Shown here: positions 1-9,154 of the stretch, in pieces
Layout of the letters: each line of letters opens with the position of its first letter
Numbering within the stretch: the first letter of the stretch is position 1
NCBI GenBank assembly: GCA_902806325.1
Contig: CADCWE010000083.1
Coordinates: 1 to 32,906, forward strand
Direction: 5' to 3'
DNA: 32,906 nt
DNA from: an uncultured Thermomicrobiales bacterium
Lineage (GTDB): Bacteria; Chloroflexota; Chloroflexia; Thermomicrobiales; UBA6265
The notes under the pieces: model-generated
Database searches by the model: none
What the model saw: the letters and a program-made list of their open reading frames with translations, nothing else
What the model was told of the DNA's origin: nothing
Translations under genes and position numbers: made by a program

Positions 1-2
1 CG

Positions 3-2075
3 GTCGGCGACTTCGGCGCCGAGGAGTTGTTCGGCCGCATCGACCGCGCCTTCGGCGGCATCCCGGCCGGCGATCCCGTGCCGCCGGTGCGGGCGACGGA
101 GCCGCCCCAACTGGGCGAGCGGCGGATCACCCTTCGCCGCCCCACGCCGACGGCCTACCTCCGGGTCGCCTACCGGGCGCCGGCGGGCAAGCACACGGAC
201 ACCGCCGCGCTGCTCGTCGCCGACGCCGTCCTCTCCGGCGGCAAAGGGATGGGCCTGGGCGGGGGCGGGCCAATGGGTCGCTCGGCCCGCCTCTACCGGG
301 CGTTGGTCGCCTCCGGGCTCGCCCGCTCGGCCAGTTCGGATTTCGATCTTTATGTCGATCCGTTTCTGTTCTCGATCGGGGCGACGGCGCTGCCGGGGAC
401 CGCGCCGGAGCGGATCGAGGCGGCGGTCGACGCCGAAGTCGCCCGCCTGGCGACGGAGCCCGTTCCGGACCACGAGCTGGCGCGGGCGATGAAGCAGGTC
501 CGGGCGCAGTACGTCTACTCCGGCGAAGGGGTCACCAACCAGGCGTTTTGGCTCGGCCAGATGGAGATCGTCGACTCGTACCGGCGGGCGGAAACGTTCG
601 TCGCGGAGCTGGCGGCGGTGACCCCGGAGGACATTCGGAGGGTGGCAAGAACCTACCTCACCCCCGCCGCGCGGACCATCGGCTGGCTGATCCCCGCCGG
701 GGACGGCGGCGGGTCCGCGACCGACGTCCTCGCCGCCGCGATGCCGTTCCGCCGGTGGAGCATCGGCGGCGCCCCGGCGCCGGGGCCAACGGAGTCGGCG
801 GCCCGCACCGGACGGGCGCCATTCGAGCGCACGGAGTTGGACAACGGGATCGTCATCCTCGGGCAAGCGCGACCGGACGCGCCGACCGTCGTCGTTCGGA
901 TGCGGTTCGAGGCCGGGTCGGCGAACGATCCCGAGGGCCGGGAAGGTTTAGCGGCGTTCACGGCCCGGATGCTGGCTCGCGGCCAGGAGGGACGGACCTT
1001 CGAACAGTTCAACGAGGCGACCGACGACCTCGGGGCATCGCTGGGGGTAGAAGCCAACCGCACGTTCGTCGAACTCGGCCTGCGCTGCCTGCGCGAAGAC
1101 CTGCCGGCGATGCTCGACCTGGCGGCGGACGTGCTGCGGCGACCGTCCTTTCCGGAGGACGAGATCGCCAAGGTCCGCAACGAGCTGATGACGGGGATCC
1201 GCGAAGCGGAGAACGACACCCGGTCGGCGGCGGATTTGGCGATGCGGCGATTGCTCTACCCGGTCGGGCACCCCTCGGCGCGGCGCACGATCGGCACGGC
1301 GGAATCCGTGGCGGCGATCGGCCGGGACGACCTGGTCGCGTTCCACCGCGACCGGTTCGGGCCGAAGGTGCTGACGGTGGCGATCGTCGGCGGGGTTGCC
1401 GACCTGGCCGAAGCGGCCGGGTTGATTGGCGCCCGATTCGGCGACTGGACGGCCCACGCCGAGCCGCCGACCCCGCCGCCGCCCGCGGTGCGCCCGGTCG
1501 AACCGGCGCAAGTACGGGTGTTGATCCCGGCCAAGAGCCAGGCCGACCTGGCGATCGGGTTCCCGGTGCCGGAGCGGTCGCACCCGGATCACTACGCCCT
1601 CGACACCGCGAACCTGATCCTCGGCAGGTTGGGATTGATGGGCCGCTTGGGTGCCAACGTGCGCGACTCCCAGGGGCTGGCGTACTACGCCTACAGTCAG
1701 GTCGAGTCCGGCCGCGAAGGCGGCGTCTGGGTCGGCAAGGCCGGGGTCGACCCGAAGGACATCGAACGCGCCTTGGCCGGGATCGAGGCGGAGGTACAGC
1801 GGCTGCGCGACGAGCCGGTGGCCGAGGACGAACTGGCCGACGCCAAGAGCTACTCGACCGGGGTCTTGCCCTTGGCCTTGGAAAGCAACGACGGGGTCGC
1901 GGCGACCCTGCTGGCGCTCGAGCGGTTCGACCTGGGTCTGGACTACCTGGACCGGTACCCCGCCATCATCAACGCCCTGACCCGCGAGGACCTGCGAGCG
2001 GCGGCCGTCGCGCACCTGGACCCGGAACGGTTGGTGGTCGGGGTGGCGATGCCACCGGAGGAGTCCGAGGGATGA
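3..2075 (+). CDS. M16 family zinc peptidase (insulinase-like), 5' end outside the window
   Basis: The frame is open from the window edge (VGDFGAEELFGRIDRAFGGIP at the first codons), so the start and the catalytic HxxEH domain lie upstream. What is visible is the C-terminal half of the first M16 unit, then from about 265 residues in a second M16 unit beginning FERTELDNGIVILGQ. In the second unit, the place where active copies have HxxEH reads EGLAAFTARML, so this half is a non-catalytic partner, as in many two-unit M16 proteins. M16 enzymes degrade peptides inside a closed clamshell made from an active and an inactive half. The stop overlaps the start of the next gene by 4 bp (ATGA), so the two are probably translationally coupled. 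Family is sure; substrate is unknown. Confidence 0.9.
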   Translation, partial: VGDFGAEELFGRIDRAFGGIPAGDPVPPVRATEPPQLGERRITLRRPTPTAYLRVAYRAPAGKHTDTAALLVADAVLSGGKGMGLGGGGPMGRSARLYRALVASGLARSASSDFDLYVDPFLFSIGATALPGTAPERIEAAVDAEVARLATEPVPDHELARAMKQVRAQYVYSGEGVTNQAFWLGQMEIVDSYRRAETFVAELAAVTPEDIRRVARTYLTPAARTIGWLIPAGDGGGSATDVLAAAMPFRRWSIGGAPAPGPTESAARTGRAPFERTELDNGIVILGQARPDAPTVVVRMRFEAGSANDPEGREGLAAFTARMLARGQEGRTFEQFNEATDDLGASLGVEANRTFVELGLRCLREDLPAMLDLAADVLRRPSFPEDEIAKVRNELMTGIREAENDTRSAADLAMRRLLYPVGHPSARRTIGTAESVAAIGRDDLVAFHRDRFGPKVLTVAIVGGVADLAEAAGLIGARFGDWTAHAEPPTPPPPAVRPVEPAQVRVLIPAKSQADLAIGFPVPERSHPDHYALDTANLILGRLGLMGRLGANVRDSQGLAYYAYSQVESGREGGVWVGKAGVDPKDIERALAGIEAEVQRLRDEPVAEDELADAKSYSTGVLPLALESNDGVAATLLALERFDLGLDYLDRYPAIINALTREDLRAAAVAHLDPERLVVGVAMPPEESEG

Positions 2076-2725
2076 GTCTGGCAACGGAACGGCGGACCAT
2101 CGGCCTGATCTCGGTCAACGTCGGCCGACCGGCGCCGTTGGGCACGCGGCGCGGCAAGACGGTGTTGAGCGGGATCGTCAAGCGCCCCGTCGCCGGCGCG
2201 CTCTCCCTCACCATCCTGAACCTAGAAGGCGACGGCCAGGCCGATCTCCGGGTCCACGGCGGGCCGGAAAAGGCCGTCTACGCCTACCCGGCCGAGCACC
2301 TGCCGCGGTGGAACGCGGAGCTGGGCGTGGAGTTCGGGCCGGGCACCTTCGGCGAGAACCTGACGGTCGCCGGGATCCTGGAGGACGAGGCCCGGATCGG
2401 CGACGTCTGGGCGTGGGGCGAGGCCCGGTTGCAGATCTGCCAACCCCGCTCCCCCTGCTACAAGCTCGCGCTGCGGACGAATCGGCCGGATCTGCTGAAA
2501 CGCTTCATCGCCTCCGGGCGGACCGGTTGGTATTTTCGGGTGTTGGAACCGGGCACCGTCGACACCGGCGCGCCGATCCGGTTGGTCGAGCGGGACGCGG
2601 CCGGTCTCTCGGTGCTGGACGCCCACCGGGCGATGCACGAGGTCGGATTCCACGAAGAAACGGTTGGCGCGTTGATCGCCCACCCGGCGCTAGCGGCGAC
2701 GTGGCGAAACGCGTTGCTGGGCTGA
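2072..2725 (+). CDS. MOSC domain-containing protein (YiiM-like)
   Basis: This 217-residue protein is a stand-alone MOSC domain. Recognisable parts are the N-terminal strand with GLISVNVG, the DLRVHGGPEKAVYAYP segment, GPGTFGENLT, and the cysteine in QPRSPCYKLALR near residue 130, which is the conserved MOSC cysteine. MOSC proteins of the YiiM type reduce N-hydroxylated compounds with a molybdenum cofactor; the family role here is inferred. The ATG overlaps the stop of the M16 peptidase by 4 bp, which fixes the start and suggests coupling. Its 3' end runs 36 bp into the convergent EamA transporter gene. The C-terminal tail after residue 170 (HRAMHEVGFHEETV) is typical of YiiM-like proteins. 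Confidence 0.88.
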   Translation: MSLATERRTIGLISVNVGRPAPLGTRRGKTVLSGIVKRPVAGALSLTILNLEGDGQADLRVHGGPEKAVYAYPAEHLPRWNAELGVEFGPGTFGENLTVAGILEDEARIGDVWAWGEARLQICQPRSPCYKLALRTNRPDLLKRFIASGRTGWYFRVLEPGTVDTGAPIRLVERDAAGLSVLDAHRAMHEVGFHEETVGALIAHPALAATWRNALLG

Positions 2726-3628
2726 GCCAGGTGGCGCGGGCGTTTGCGGCCAGTTGGTCAGCACGACCCCCGCCACCACGATCGCGAACCCGAGTGCGAA
2801 CGACGCCGACAGCGATTCGTCGAGCAGGGTCGCGCCGAGCGCGGCGGCGACGAGCGGATTGAGGTTGATGTAGACCGTGGACTGGGTCGGGGAAAGCCGG
2901 GCCAACCCGTAGCTGATCAAGAAATAACCGCCGGCGCCGGCCAGCACGCCCAGGTAGAGCACGAGGAGTAGGGTCCGCCCGTCCAGGTCCCGCGCCTCCC
3001 CCACGAACCCGGCGGCGACCGCGAAGGGGAGCAGCATCGCGGCGCCGAGGGTCATCGTGTAGGCGGTCAGGAGGGCGGCCGGGTAGCGCCGGAGCAGCGG
3101 TTTGGCGAACACGGCGTAGAGCGCGCCGGCGGCGGCGGCCAGCAGCATCAACGCGTTGCCGCCGGCATCGGACCACGAGCCACCCCCCCCGCCCCGCGCG
3201 AACACCACGGCGACGCCGGCGCACGAAAGCACGACACCCAAACCCTGGCGGCGGGTCAGTGCCTCGCGGCCGAAAAACCGCCCAAAGACCACGCTCCAGA
3301 GGGGCATCGTCGCCAGCATCACCGCCCCCCGTGACGCCGTCGTCAGGCGGAGCGCGCCGTTGAACAGCAGCGGAAAGACGGCAAACAGGATCCCGGCCAG
3401 GAACACGACGAGCGGCAGATCGCGCCGTTCCAGCCTGAGCTTTGTGGCATCGAACAGGGCAAGCACCCCAAACAAGATCAGCCCGCCTTGGCCGAACCGG
3501 AGCACCGCCAGCACGAGCGGGGAAACGTCCTCCCCGGCCGACCTGGTGGCGACCACCGCGCCGCCGAACAAGACCGAGCCGGCCATCGCGGCGAGGTTTC
3601 CCGCCAGCCGCCCGCCCGACACCGGCAC
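2690..3628 (-). CDS. EamA/DMT-family membrane transporter
   Basis: About 312 residues forming roughly ten hydrophobic segments in two EamA repeats, the usual size for the drug/metabolite transporter superfamily. Family-like stretches are SRGAVMLATMPLWSVVFGRFFGREAL in the first repeat and STVYINLNPLVAAALGATLLDESLS in the second. Substrate cannot be read from sequence. The GTG at 3628 is chosen because it follows a GGAAGGGA ribosome binding site; another GTG lies two codons on. An upstream in-frame ATG would overlap the glycosyltransferase by more than 200 bp with shadow-type sequence. It starts 16 bp after the upstream glycosyltransferase stop, so the two are likely one operon. Its 3' end overlaps the convergent MOSC gene by 36 bp. 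Confidence 0.87.
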   Translation of the reverse strand: MPVSGGRLAGNLAAMAGSVLFGGAVVATRSAGEDVSPLVLAVLRFGQGGLILFGVLALFDATKLRLERRDLPLVVFLAGILFAVFPLLFNGALRLTTASRGAVMLATMPLWSVVFGRFFGREALTRRQGLGVVLSCAGVAVVFARGGGGGSWSDAGGNALMLLAAAAGALYAVFAKPLLRRYPAALLTAYTMTLGAAMLLPFAVAAGFVGEARDLDGRTLLLVLYLGVLAGAGGYFLISYGLARLSPTQSTVYINLNPLVAAALGATLLDESLSASFALGFAIVVAGVVLTNWPQTPAPPGSAQQRVSPRRR

Positions 3629-3644
3629 ACCCGTTCCCTTCCGG

Positions 3645-5810
3645 TTATCCGCGTCTGGGCTCGGCGGCGGGGGTCGGGTCGACGACGAGGCCCGGGTCGA
3701 GCACCACCGGGGCGGGTCCGCGGACGGTGGCGGGATCGGGCACGTAGGCGACGAACGATGGCCGGCCGTCCATGTCGTCGCCCAGGATCGTCTGGCCGCC
3801 CGGGTAGAGGCGCTCCACCTCCGGTAGGGATTCTTGGTACGGGCCGAGGAAGACGAAGACGGGGTCACCCTTTGACGGGTCGGCGGCTAGGGAGAAGTCA
3901 CCGAACTCGTCGGAGCGATCCTCGGCCGAGACATCCGGGGCCAAGAATTGGCGAGTCTCGTAGTTGACCGACCACCGCGCGGCGTAGAAGTAAACGTGCT
4001 CGGCCGGCGAGCGGTCGGCCATAAACCGGGACGCCTCGGCGATCTCACGGGCGAAGACCCAATCCGCCCCGGGCGAATCGGCGAGCGCGGTGCGGAAATC
4101 GTCCAGGTTCTGATCGACTCCCAACCAAACCATGACAACCAGCACCGCCGCCACCGGCAGCGTCGCCCACCGCCGCCACGACGCGGCCACACGCAACGCC
4201 TCGATGATCGCCAACCCGGCGAACGCGGCGATAAAGGGGACCATGACGAAGGTGCGCCGGCCGTCGCCGTCGACCGTCATCACCGCCGCGATCGGCATGG
4301 CCAGCAGCACCAGCACCCCGAGCCAGACCAGCGGCCCTCGTCGCAGCCAGCACCCGAGAACGACCCCGATGATCGCCAACCAGATGATGGACGGCGGCAC
4401 GTACCGGGTGCCGCCGCTCGCGTCGACGCCGTCCATACGCCCGCCGGACCACAGCCGCGTCCAGTAGGCGCGGTAGCGGTCGATTAGGAAGTCGAGCTTT
4501 GCGGCGCCCGAATCGAGGTCGTTCCAGGCCGGGGACTCGCGGATCGACACGCTGCGGGCGTGGTTCAGGTACCCGTTGGCCTCGTCGAAGGCGTAGAGCG
4601 CCATCGGCAGGCCGACGACGACGAGCGCGGCCCCGAAGGCGGACGCCCGCAGCAGCACCGATCGCTCGACAAGTCGCCGGTCCAGCAGCAGCCAAACGAT
4701 GGACGCGGCCAGCAGGAGCACGGTCAGCGCGTTCGGCGCGAGCGCCACCAGCCCAAGCGCCGCCCCCACGCCGAGCACCGTCCAACGGAACAAGGCGTAG
4801 GCGGCAACGACGCCGAGGATCGGCAGGAACACCAGGTGCGCGTTGTAACTGTAGATACCCAAGCCGGCGAGCGCGCCGGCCGCGGCCCACCACCGCCAAT
4901 CGCCGTTTCGGATCGCTTCCAGCAGCGCGCCCGTGGCGAGCACGGTGATCAAGGGCCACGTCGCCAAGGGAAATCCGATGTGGGCGTAGTGCAGGTGCCA
5001 ACTCATTACCGCCAGGATCGCGGTCCCGGCGAGCGCGGTGCGCGCCCCCGCGTGCCGCCGCAGCATCCAATAGAGCGCGATCAACGTCAGCGTGGCGGCG
5101 ACCGCCGACACGACCCGGACGGCGAACACCGTTTTGCCGAACACGGCCACGGACGCCGCCGTCAGGTAGAGCGGGCCCGAGGGCTGGCCCCGGGCGTCCA
5201 CCGAATACGGCCCGATCCAGCCCTGATCGAGGATCCGCTGGCCCTCCATCCCCGCGATCGCTTCGTCGCCGTGCAGCCCGCGGGGAACCGTGACCAGGTC
5301 GTCGAACCGGAGCACGGCTCCGACGACCAGGATCGCCAACGCCAGCGCCACTTCCCATCGCAGTGGGAGCGATTCCGCCGCGGCCATCGGCCGGCGCGCC
5401 GCGACCGCCCAGCGCGCTCGTTCCACCGCGGCCCAGTGTCCGGCCAACCCCTCGCGCGGTCCGGCTCCCTGGACGGCGGGCCAATCTGCCAGCGCGCGCA
5501 ACCGGGCGCCGCGGCCGAGGCTTGAGGGCGCTTCCGCAATCGCCGCAACGGCGGGAACCGTGGCCTCCACGGCTCCCGATTGATTACCGGAACGGACGAC
5601 CCGGCGAAGCTGCGCCACGTCGGCCCGTAGCCCGACCAACTCCTCGCGCATCGCGGCGAACTCGGCGACCGACGGGACTTCTTGCCCGGAGCCGACCCCA
5701 CCAGTGCCGTTGGCCGCGGCAGGAACGTCGATCGGGCGCCGTAGCACCGGATCCGCGCGGGTAGCCGGCGGCGCGGGCTTCGGTTTGGGTCGTCTCGGTG
5801 TCCCGATCAT
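3645..5810 (-). CDS. GT39-like (PMT/ArnT superfamily) membrane glycosyltransferase with N-terminal coiled coil
   Basis: A 721-residue GT-C membrane glycosyltransferase. After about 150 soluble residues comes a hydrophobic helix (ALALAILVVGAVLRFDDL) followed by PRGLHGDEAIAGMEGQ, whose Asp-Glu pair in the first extracytoplasmic loop is the catalytic-type motif of this superfamily. About ten more membrane helices follow, then a C-terminal soluble part from about residue 560 (SPGADWVFAREIAEASRFMADRS). Such enzymes move sugars from polyprenyl-phosphate donors onto proteins or lipids on the outer face of the membrane. The N-terminal region is Pro/Ala-rich, with a short coiled coil (MREELVGLRADVAQLRRVV), which is not standard for the family. 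The ATG start is followed downstream, 16 bp after the stop, by the EamA transporter. Confidence 0.85.
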   Translation of the reverse strand: MIGTPRRPKPKPAPPATRADPVLRRPIDVPAAANGTGGVGSGQEVPSVAEFAAMREELVGLRADVAQLRRVVRSGNQSGAVEATVPAVAAIAEAPSSLGRGARLRALADWPAVQGAGPREGLAGHWAAVERARWAVAARRPMAAAESLPLRWEVALALAILVVGAVLRFDDLVTVPRGLHGDEAIAGMEGQRILDQGWIGPYSVDARGQPSGPLYLTAASVAVFGKTVFAVRVVSAVAATLTLIALYWMLRRHAGARTALAGTAILAVMSWHLHYAHIGFPLATWPLITVLATGALLEAIRNGDWRWWAAAGALAGLGIYSYNAHLVFLPILGVVAAYALFRWTVLGVGAALGLVALAPNALTVLLLAASIVWLLLDRRLVERSVLLRASAFGAALVVVGLPMALYAFDEANGYLNHARSVSIRESPAWNDLDSGAAKLDFLIDRYRAYWTRLWSGGRMDGVDASGGTRYVPPSIIWLAIIGVVLGCWLRRGPLVWLGVLVLLAMPIAAVMTVDGDGRRTFVMVPFIAAFAGLAIIEALRVAASWRRWATLPVAAVLVVMVWLGVDQNLDDFRTALADSPGADWVFAREIAEASRFMADRSPAEHVYFYAARWSVNYETRQFLAPDVSAEDRSDEFGDFSLAADPSKGDPVFVFLGPYQESLPEVERLYPGGQTILGDDMDGRPSFVAYVPDPATVRGPAPVVLDPGLVVDPTPAAEPRRG

Positions 5811-5906
5811 GCCGGAAATCCTAGCACGCCGGTCTGCGTCCGGTGGAATGGGCGGATGGTCCGGAAGTCCCAGGCGCCACTCCAGGCCGAGGCGGTCGGC
5901 GGTGGC

Positions 5907-7559
5907 CTACCCGGAGACGTCCGTCGCCGCGGCGAGTGCGGCGAAACGCACCCCGGCCGCGTTCTCCTCGGCGAAGCGCAGGTCCCAGGCGGTGGTAAAC
6001 AGGATCACCGGGCGCCCGTCGCGGTCCTCGGCCCGGAGCCGGCCGCGCCCGTCGCCGGCGGCGGCCACCGCCAGCGGATCCCCGGTGACCCAGCGCGCGG
6101 CGGAATACGCCAGCGGTTCGAGGTGCGTGGCAACGTTGTACTCGGCCTCCAGGCGGTAGCGGACGACGTCGAACTGCAAGGCGCCGACCGCCGCCAGGAT
6201 CGGTTCCCGGCGACCGCTGGAGACGGGGTAGAAGAGCTGGATCGCGCCTTCTTCCTCGATCTGGGTCAGGCCCTTGAGGAACTGCTTGTAGCGGTCGGCC
6301 TGCGTGTGGCGCAGCAGGGCGAAATGCTCGGGTTGGAAGCGCGGCAGGGGCGGGAACTCGCCGATCTCGGCTTCGCTGACGGTGTCGCCGATCGCGAACA
6401 GGCCGGGGTTGATCAGCCCGACCACGTCGCCGGCGTAGTCTTCCTCGACCACCTCGCGGTCTTGGCCGAAGAGGCGGAGGGGGCGGGCCAGGCGGACGCG
6501 CTTCTTGGACCGCGGGTGCCAGACCTCCATGTCGCGCTCGAACCGCCCGGAGACGACGCGGAGAAAGGCGACCCGGTCCCGATGGCGCGGGTCCATGTTC
6601 GCCTGGATCTTGAACACGAACCCGGAAAACGCGGGATCGGCCGGTTCGACAACCGTCTCCGAGGTCGCCTGCGCGCCCGGCGTCGGGGCCAGCGCGACGA
6701 AGCGGTCCAGGAAGAGCTGAACCCCGAAATTGGTCAGGGCGCTGCCGAAGCAGACCGGGGTCAGCTCCCCGGCCAACACGGCCTCCTGGTCGAACGGCGT
6801 CCCGGCGGCGTCGAGCAATTCCAGGTCCTCGCGCAGGGTGGCGGCGGGTTGGGCACCGATCAGGGCGTCGAGGGCGGGATCGTCCAGGCTGGCGACGCGG
6901 ACCGGGGCGCGTTTGGCGCCGTGTTCCGTGCGCTCGAAGAGGTGGACGCTGCCGGTCTCGCGGTCGTAGACGCCGCGAAAATCCGGTCCGTCGCCGATCG
7001 GCCAGTTGAGCGGGTAGGTCCGCAGCCCGAGCACCCGCTCGATCTCGTCGAGCAGGTCGAGCGGGTGGCGCCCCGGCCGGTCCAGTTTGTTGACGAAGGT
7101 GAAGATCGGGGTCCGCCGCTGGCGGCAGACCCCAAACAGTTTTAAGGTCTGCGGCTCGATGCCGCGGGCGGCGTCGAGGACCATCACGGCGCTGTCGACG
7201 GCGGTCAGGGTCCGGTAGGTGTCCTCCGAAAAATCCTGGTGACCGGGGGTGTCGAGGAGGTTGATCTGGCAACCGGCATACGGAAAGGCGAGCGTGGTCG
7301 AGGAGATCGAGATCCCGCGCTCGCGCTCCATCGCCATCCAGTCCGAGGCGGCGTGGCGTTGGGTCTTGCGGGCGGTGACGCTGCCGGCCAGGGCCACCGC
7401 GCCGCCGTAGAGGAGCAGCTTCTCGGTCAAGGTCGTCTTGCCGGCGTCGGGGTGGGAGATGATGGCGAAGGTGCGCCGCCGCGCCGCCTCGGCGGCGATG
7501 CCGGCGGCGAGGGGATCGGTGGCCACGGCGGGGCGGTCGAGGGTGGACGTGGCAATCAT
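5907..7559 (-). CDS. prfC: Peptide chain release factor 3 (RF3)
   Basis: A 550-residue translational GTPase that recycles RF1/RF2 from the ribosome after termination. The GTP-binding motifs are clear: HPDAGKTTLTEK (G1), the switch region RGISISSTTLAF, DTPGHQDFSEDTYRTL (G3) and NKLDRPG (G4). The RF3-specific stretch AARGIEPQTLKLFGVCRQRRTPIFTF separates it from EF-G. The C-terminal part has RF3-like PVSSGRREPILAAVGALQFDVV. The ATG at 7559 is preceded by GGAG at 8 nt; the longer frame would add 12 unsupported residues. Length is close to the usual 525-530 with a slightly long N-terminus. It lies between a GNAT gene (90 bp upstream) and the glycosyltransferase (96 bp downstream), all on the same strand. 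Confidence 0.96.
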   Translation of the reverse strand: MIATSTLDRPAVATDPLAAGIAAEAARRRTFAIISHPDAGKTTLTEKLLLYGGAVALAGSVTARKTQRHAASDWMAMERERGISISSTTLAFPYAGCQINLLDTPGHQDFSEDTYRTLTAVDSAVMVLDAARGIEPQTLKLFGVCRQRRTPIFTFVNKLDRPGRHPLDLLDEIERVLGLRTYPLNWPIGDGPDFRGVYDRETGSVHLFERTEHGAKRAPVRVASLDDPALDALIGAQPAATLREDLELLDAAGTPFDQEAVLAGELTPVCFGSALTNFGVQLFLDRFVALAPTPGAQATSETVVEPADPAFSGFVFKIQANMDPRHRDRVAFLRVVSGRFERDMEVWHPRSKKRVRLARPLRLFGQDREVVEEDYAGDVVGLINPGLFAIGDTVSEAEIGEFPPLPRFQPEHFALLRHTQADRYKQFLKGLTQIEEEGAIQLFYPVSSGRREPILAAVGALQFDVVRYRLEAEYNVATHLEPLAYSAARWVTGDPLAVAAAGDGRGRLRAEDRDGRPVILFTTAWDLRFAEENAAGVRFAALAAATDVSG

Positions 7560-7649
7560 CGGGAGGCTCCGGGGGCGAAGGGGAAACGCAAGCACGACGA
7601 CCGGCGACCGTTCGCGGTCGCCGGTGGCGGAATAATAGGCGATGGCGCG

Positions 7650-8492
7650 CTACGGCGGGGCGCCGGGTCCGGGCGGAGGACGTTCGCGAACCCAATAGGC
7701 CAAGCGCAACAACGGCAAATACCCCAACCGCTCGTAGACCGGACGCCCATCGTCGCTGGCGATGAGCATCGCCGGCAAGGTCGGGTCGGCACGCGTCGCC
7801 CACCAGGTCAGCGCCGCCCCGAACCCGCGCCGACGAGCATCCGGCAGCGTCGCCACGCAATCGACGCCGACGACGCCGTGGTCGACGAACGCCGAGGCGA
7901 CGGCGACCGGACGCTCGCCGTCCCAACCGACCCATTTCCGCGACCGAGGTTCGTCGAGGATCGCCGGATCGAGCAGCGCCCCCGGCGCGGACGGCTGCAA
8001 CTCCGGCAACGGAAACCCGGCGATGGCGACGGCCTCGAAGGCGCGCAACGCCTCGACCGTGCGCACCTCCTCGATCCGCAGTCCCGGCGGCGGGGGCGGA
8101 GGGGTCCCGCCCGGTGGGCGAAGCAGCAGCGGCGGGTGCCCGCCGAGCGTCCACCCCCAGCGCCTCGGCTCGTCGGTCGGCCAGGCGACCCAGAGGTGCA
8201 TCTCGCCGGTTCCGGTCGGCGACGCGAAGGCGAACCCGTCGATCGCCGCGAGCACTCCGCCGGGATCACCGGGTGGCAACGGGGCAAGGAGCGTGGCCGA
8301 GTTAAAGAACCCGGCGGGGCGACCGGCATCCGCGGCGGCCATCCCGTCCCGGCGCAGAGCGCGCCCGCCGAGCGCCACCCCGTGCGTTTCAACGTCGGCC
8401 GCCCAGTTGAAGAGGAACCGGCGGAGGTAGGAGTCCCCGATTGGGGCCTTGGGTTCCCAGCCGTTTGTCAACTGCTCGGCGTTCTCGGCCAC
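7650..8492 (-). CDS. GNAT-family N-acetyltransferase
   Basis: A 280-residue protein whose C-terminal half is a GNAT fold. The acetyl-CoA pyrophosphate-binding motif A is seen as DCVATLPDARRRGFGAALTWW (R-x-x-G-x-G/A type), and the terminal strand and helix are represented by GRPVYERLGYLPLLRLAYW. The N-terminal half (ENAEQLTNGWEPKAPIGDSYLRRFL) looks like the degenerate or regulatory half seen in many two-part GNATs; a proline run (GGTPPPPPPGL) separates the halves. Substrate is unknown. GTG at 8492 is preferred over an in-frame ATG 75 bp upstream because it follows GGGGAGG at about 9 nt. Upstream sits a 13-bp inverted repeat at 8588-8626. Confidence 0.85.
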   Translation of the reverse strand: MAENAEQLTNGWEPKAPIGDSYLRRFLFNWAADVETHGVALGGRALRRDGMAAADAGRPAGFFNSATLLAPLPPGDPGGVLAAIDGFAFASPTGTGEMHLWVAWPTDEPRRWGWTLGGHPPLLLRPPGGTPPPPPPGLRIEEVRTVEALRAFEAVAIAGFPLPELQPSAPGALLDPAILDEPRSRKWVGWDGERPVAVASAFVDHGVVGVDCVATLPDARRRGFGAALTWWATRADPTLPAMLIASDDGRPVYERLGYLPLLRLAYWVRERPPPGPGAPP

Positions 8493-8587
8493 CGGTCCCG
8501 TCCTCCCCAGTGGTCGACTCCTGCCGCGTTTTGGCCCCCTGAGACCGCCGACCAGCCCCCCACTCACGAAGTCGTTCCGGGCTTGTC

Positions 8588-8626
8588 GAGGAATCTCGTC
8601 GTCGATTACGGAGGACGAGATTCCTC
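8588..8626. repeat. Intergenic perfect 13-bp inverted repeat (REP/MITE-like hairpin)
   Basis: GAGGAATCTCGTC at 8588-8600 is repeated in inverted orientation at 8614-8626, with a 13-nt loop. Wider imperfect pairing (CCGGGC near 8577, GCCCGG near 8642) continues outside. It lies between the zinc-ribbon gene and the GNAT gene, outside both coding regions. It has no U-tract, so it is not a clear terminator; it looks like a short repetitive palindromic element. Confidence 0.55.
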
Positions 8627-8698
8627 GCCGCGTTCGGGATGGCCCGGGCGGTGGGGGGAGACGCGAAGCGATGATGCCTTCGAGAATTCGGCCGTCGG

Positions 8699-9046
8699 TT
8701 AAGTGGCGACGGCCGCCTCCGCGGCGGGCATCGGCTTCAGGTAGACCAGGTACTCGTTGAGACCGACCTTGAGGATCCGGCTAACCAGGTAGCGGGTTTG
8801 ATGCGCGGAGTCGCGGTAGACGCCCCCCGCCCGGAACCGGCCCAGGCGCATCTCGCGGGAGGTCTTGGCGATCAGCTCGTAGGTCACCTTACCGCAGCGG
8901 TCGCAGGTGAAATACTGGTCCACTTCGTCGGTCGGTCCCGTGTAGCCGCGTTGGATAAGCCGGGTGTCCCCGCTCCCGCACCACGGGCAGACCCGATCCG
9001 ACAGCGCGTTCTGGGTCGGCAGATGGGGCATCGGCATCGCTGCCAT
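8699..9046 (-). CDS. Small zinc-ribbon protein, function unknown
   Basis: A 115-residue protein with one four-cysteine zinc ribbon: CPWC at residues 20-23 and CDRC at 48-51, the second set in YFTCDRCGK, which is similar in layout to TFIIS/RPB9-type ribbons. The C-terminal 60 residues (REMRLGRFRAGGVYRD and RYLVSRILKVGLNEYLVYLK) are mixed basic and hydrophobic and match nothing I can name. The ATG at 9046 has GGGGAG at about 9 nt; the longer open frame upstream is Arg/Gly/Pro-rich non-coding sequence. It is divergent from the trehalose-6-phosphate-synthase-type gene. A nucleic-acid or protein-binding role is only a guess from the fold. Confidence 0.75.
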   Translation of the reverse strand: MAAMPMPHLPTQNALSDRVCPWCGSGDTRLIQRGYTGPTDEVDQYFTCDRCGKVTYELIAKTSREMRLGRFRAGGVYRDSAHQTRYLVSRILKVGLNEYLVYLKPMPAAEAAVAT

Positions 9047-9148
9047 GGCGTTCGACTCCCCTTCCCCTGGGCGGGTCGTGGCAAGGGCACGGGCGAGAAC
9101 TGGGACGACAACGGCGCGCCGCCGCCCAGCCAGAACGGCGACGGCCGC

Positions 9149-9154
9149 ATTGTA
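9149..9154 (-). promoter_or_regulatory. Candidate -10 box (TACAAT) for the zinc-ribbon gene
   Basis: On the minus strand TACAAT stands out in the GC-rich divergent intergenic region, about 100 nt before the zinc-ribbon start. The -35 hexamer 17 nt upstream (GCCCGC) is poor, so the call rests on the -10 alone. Confidence 0.35.
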
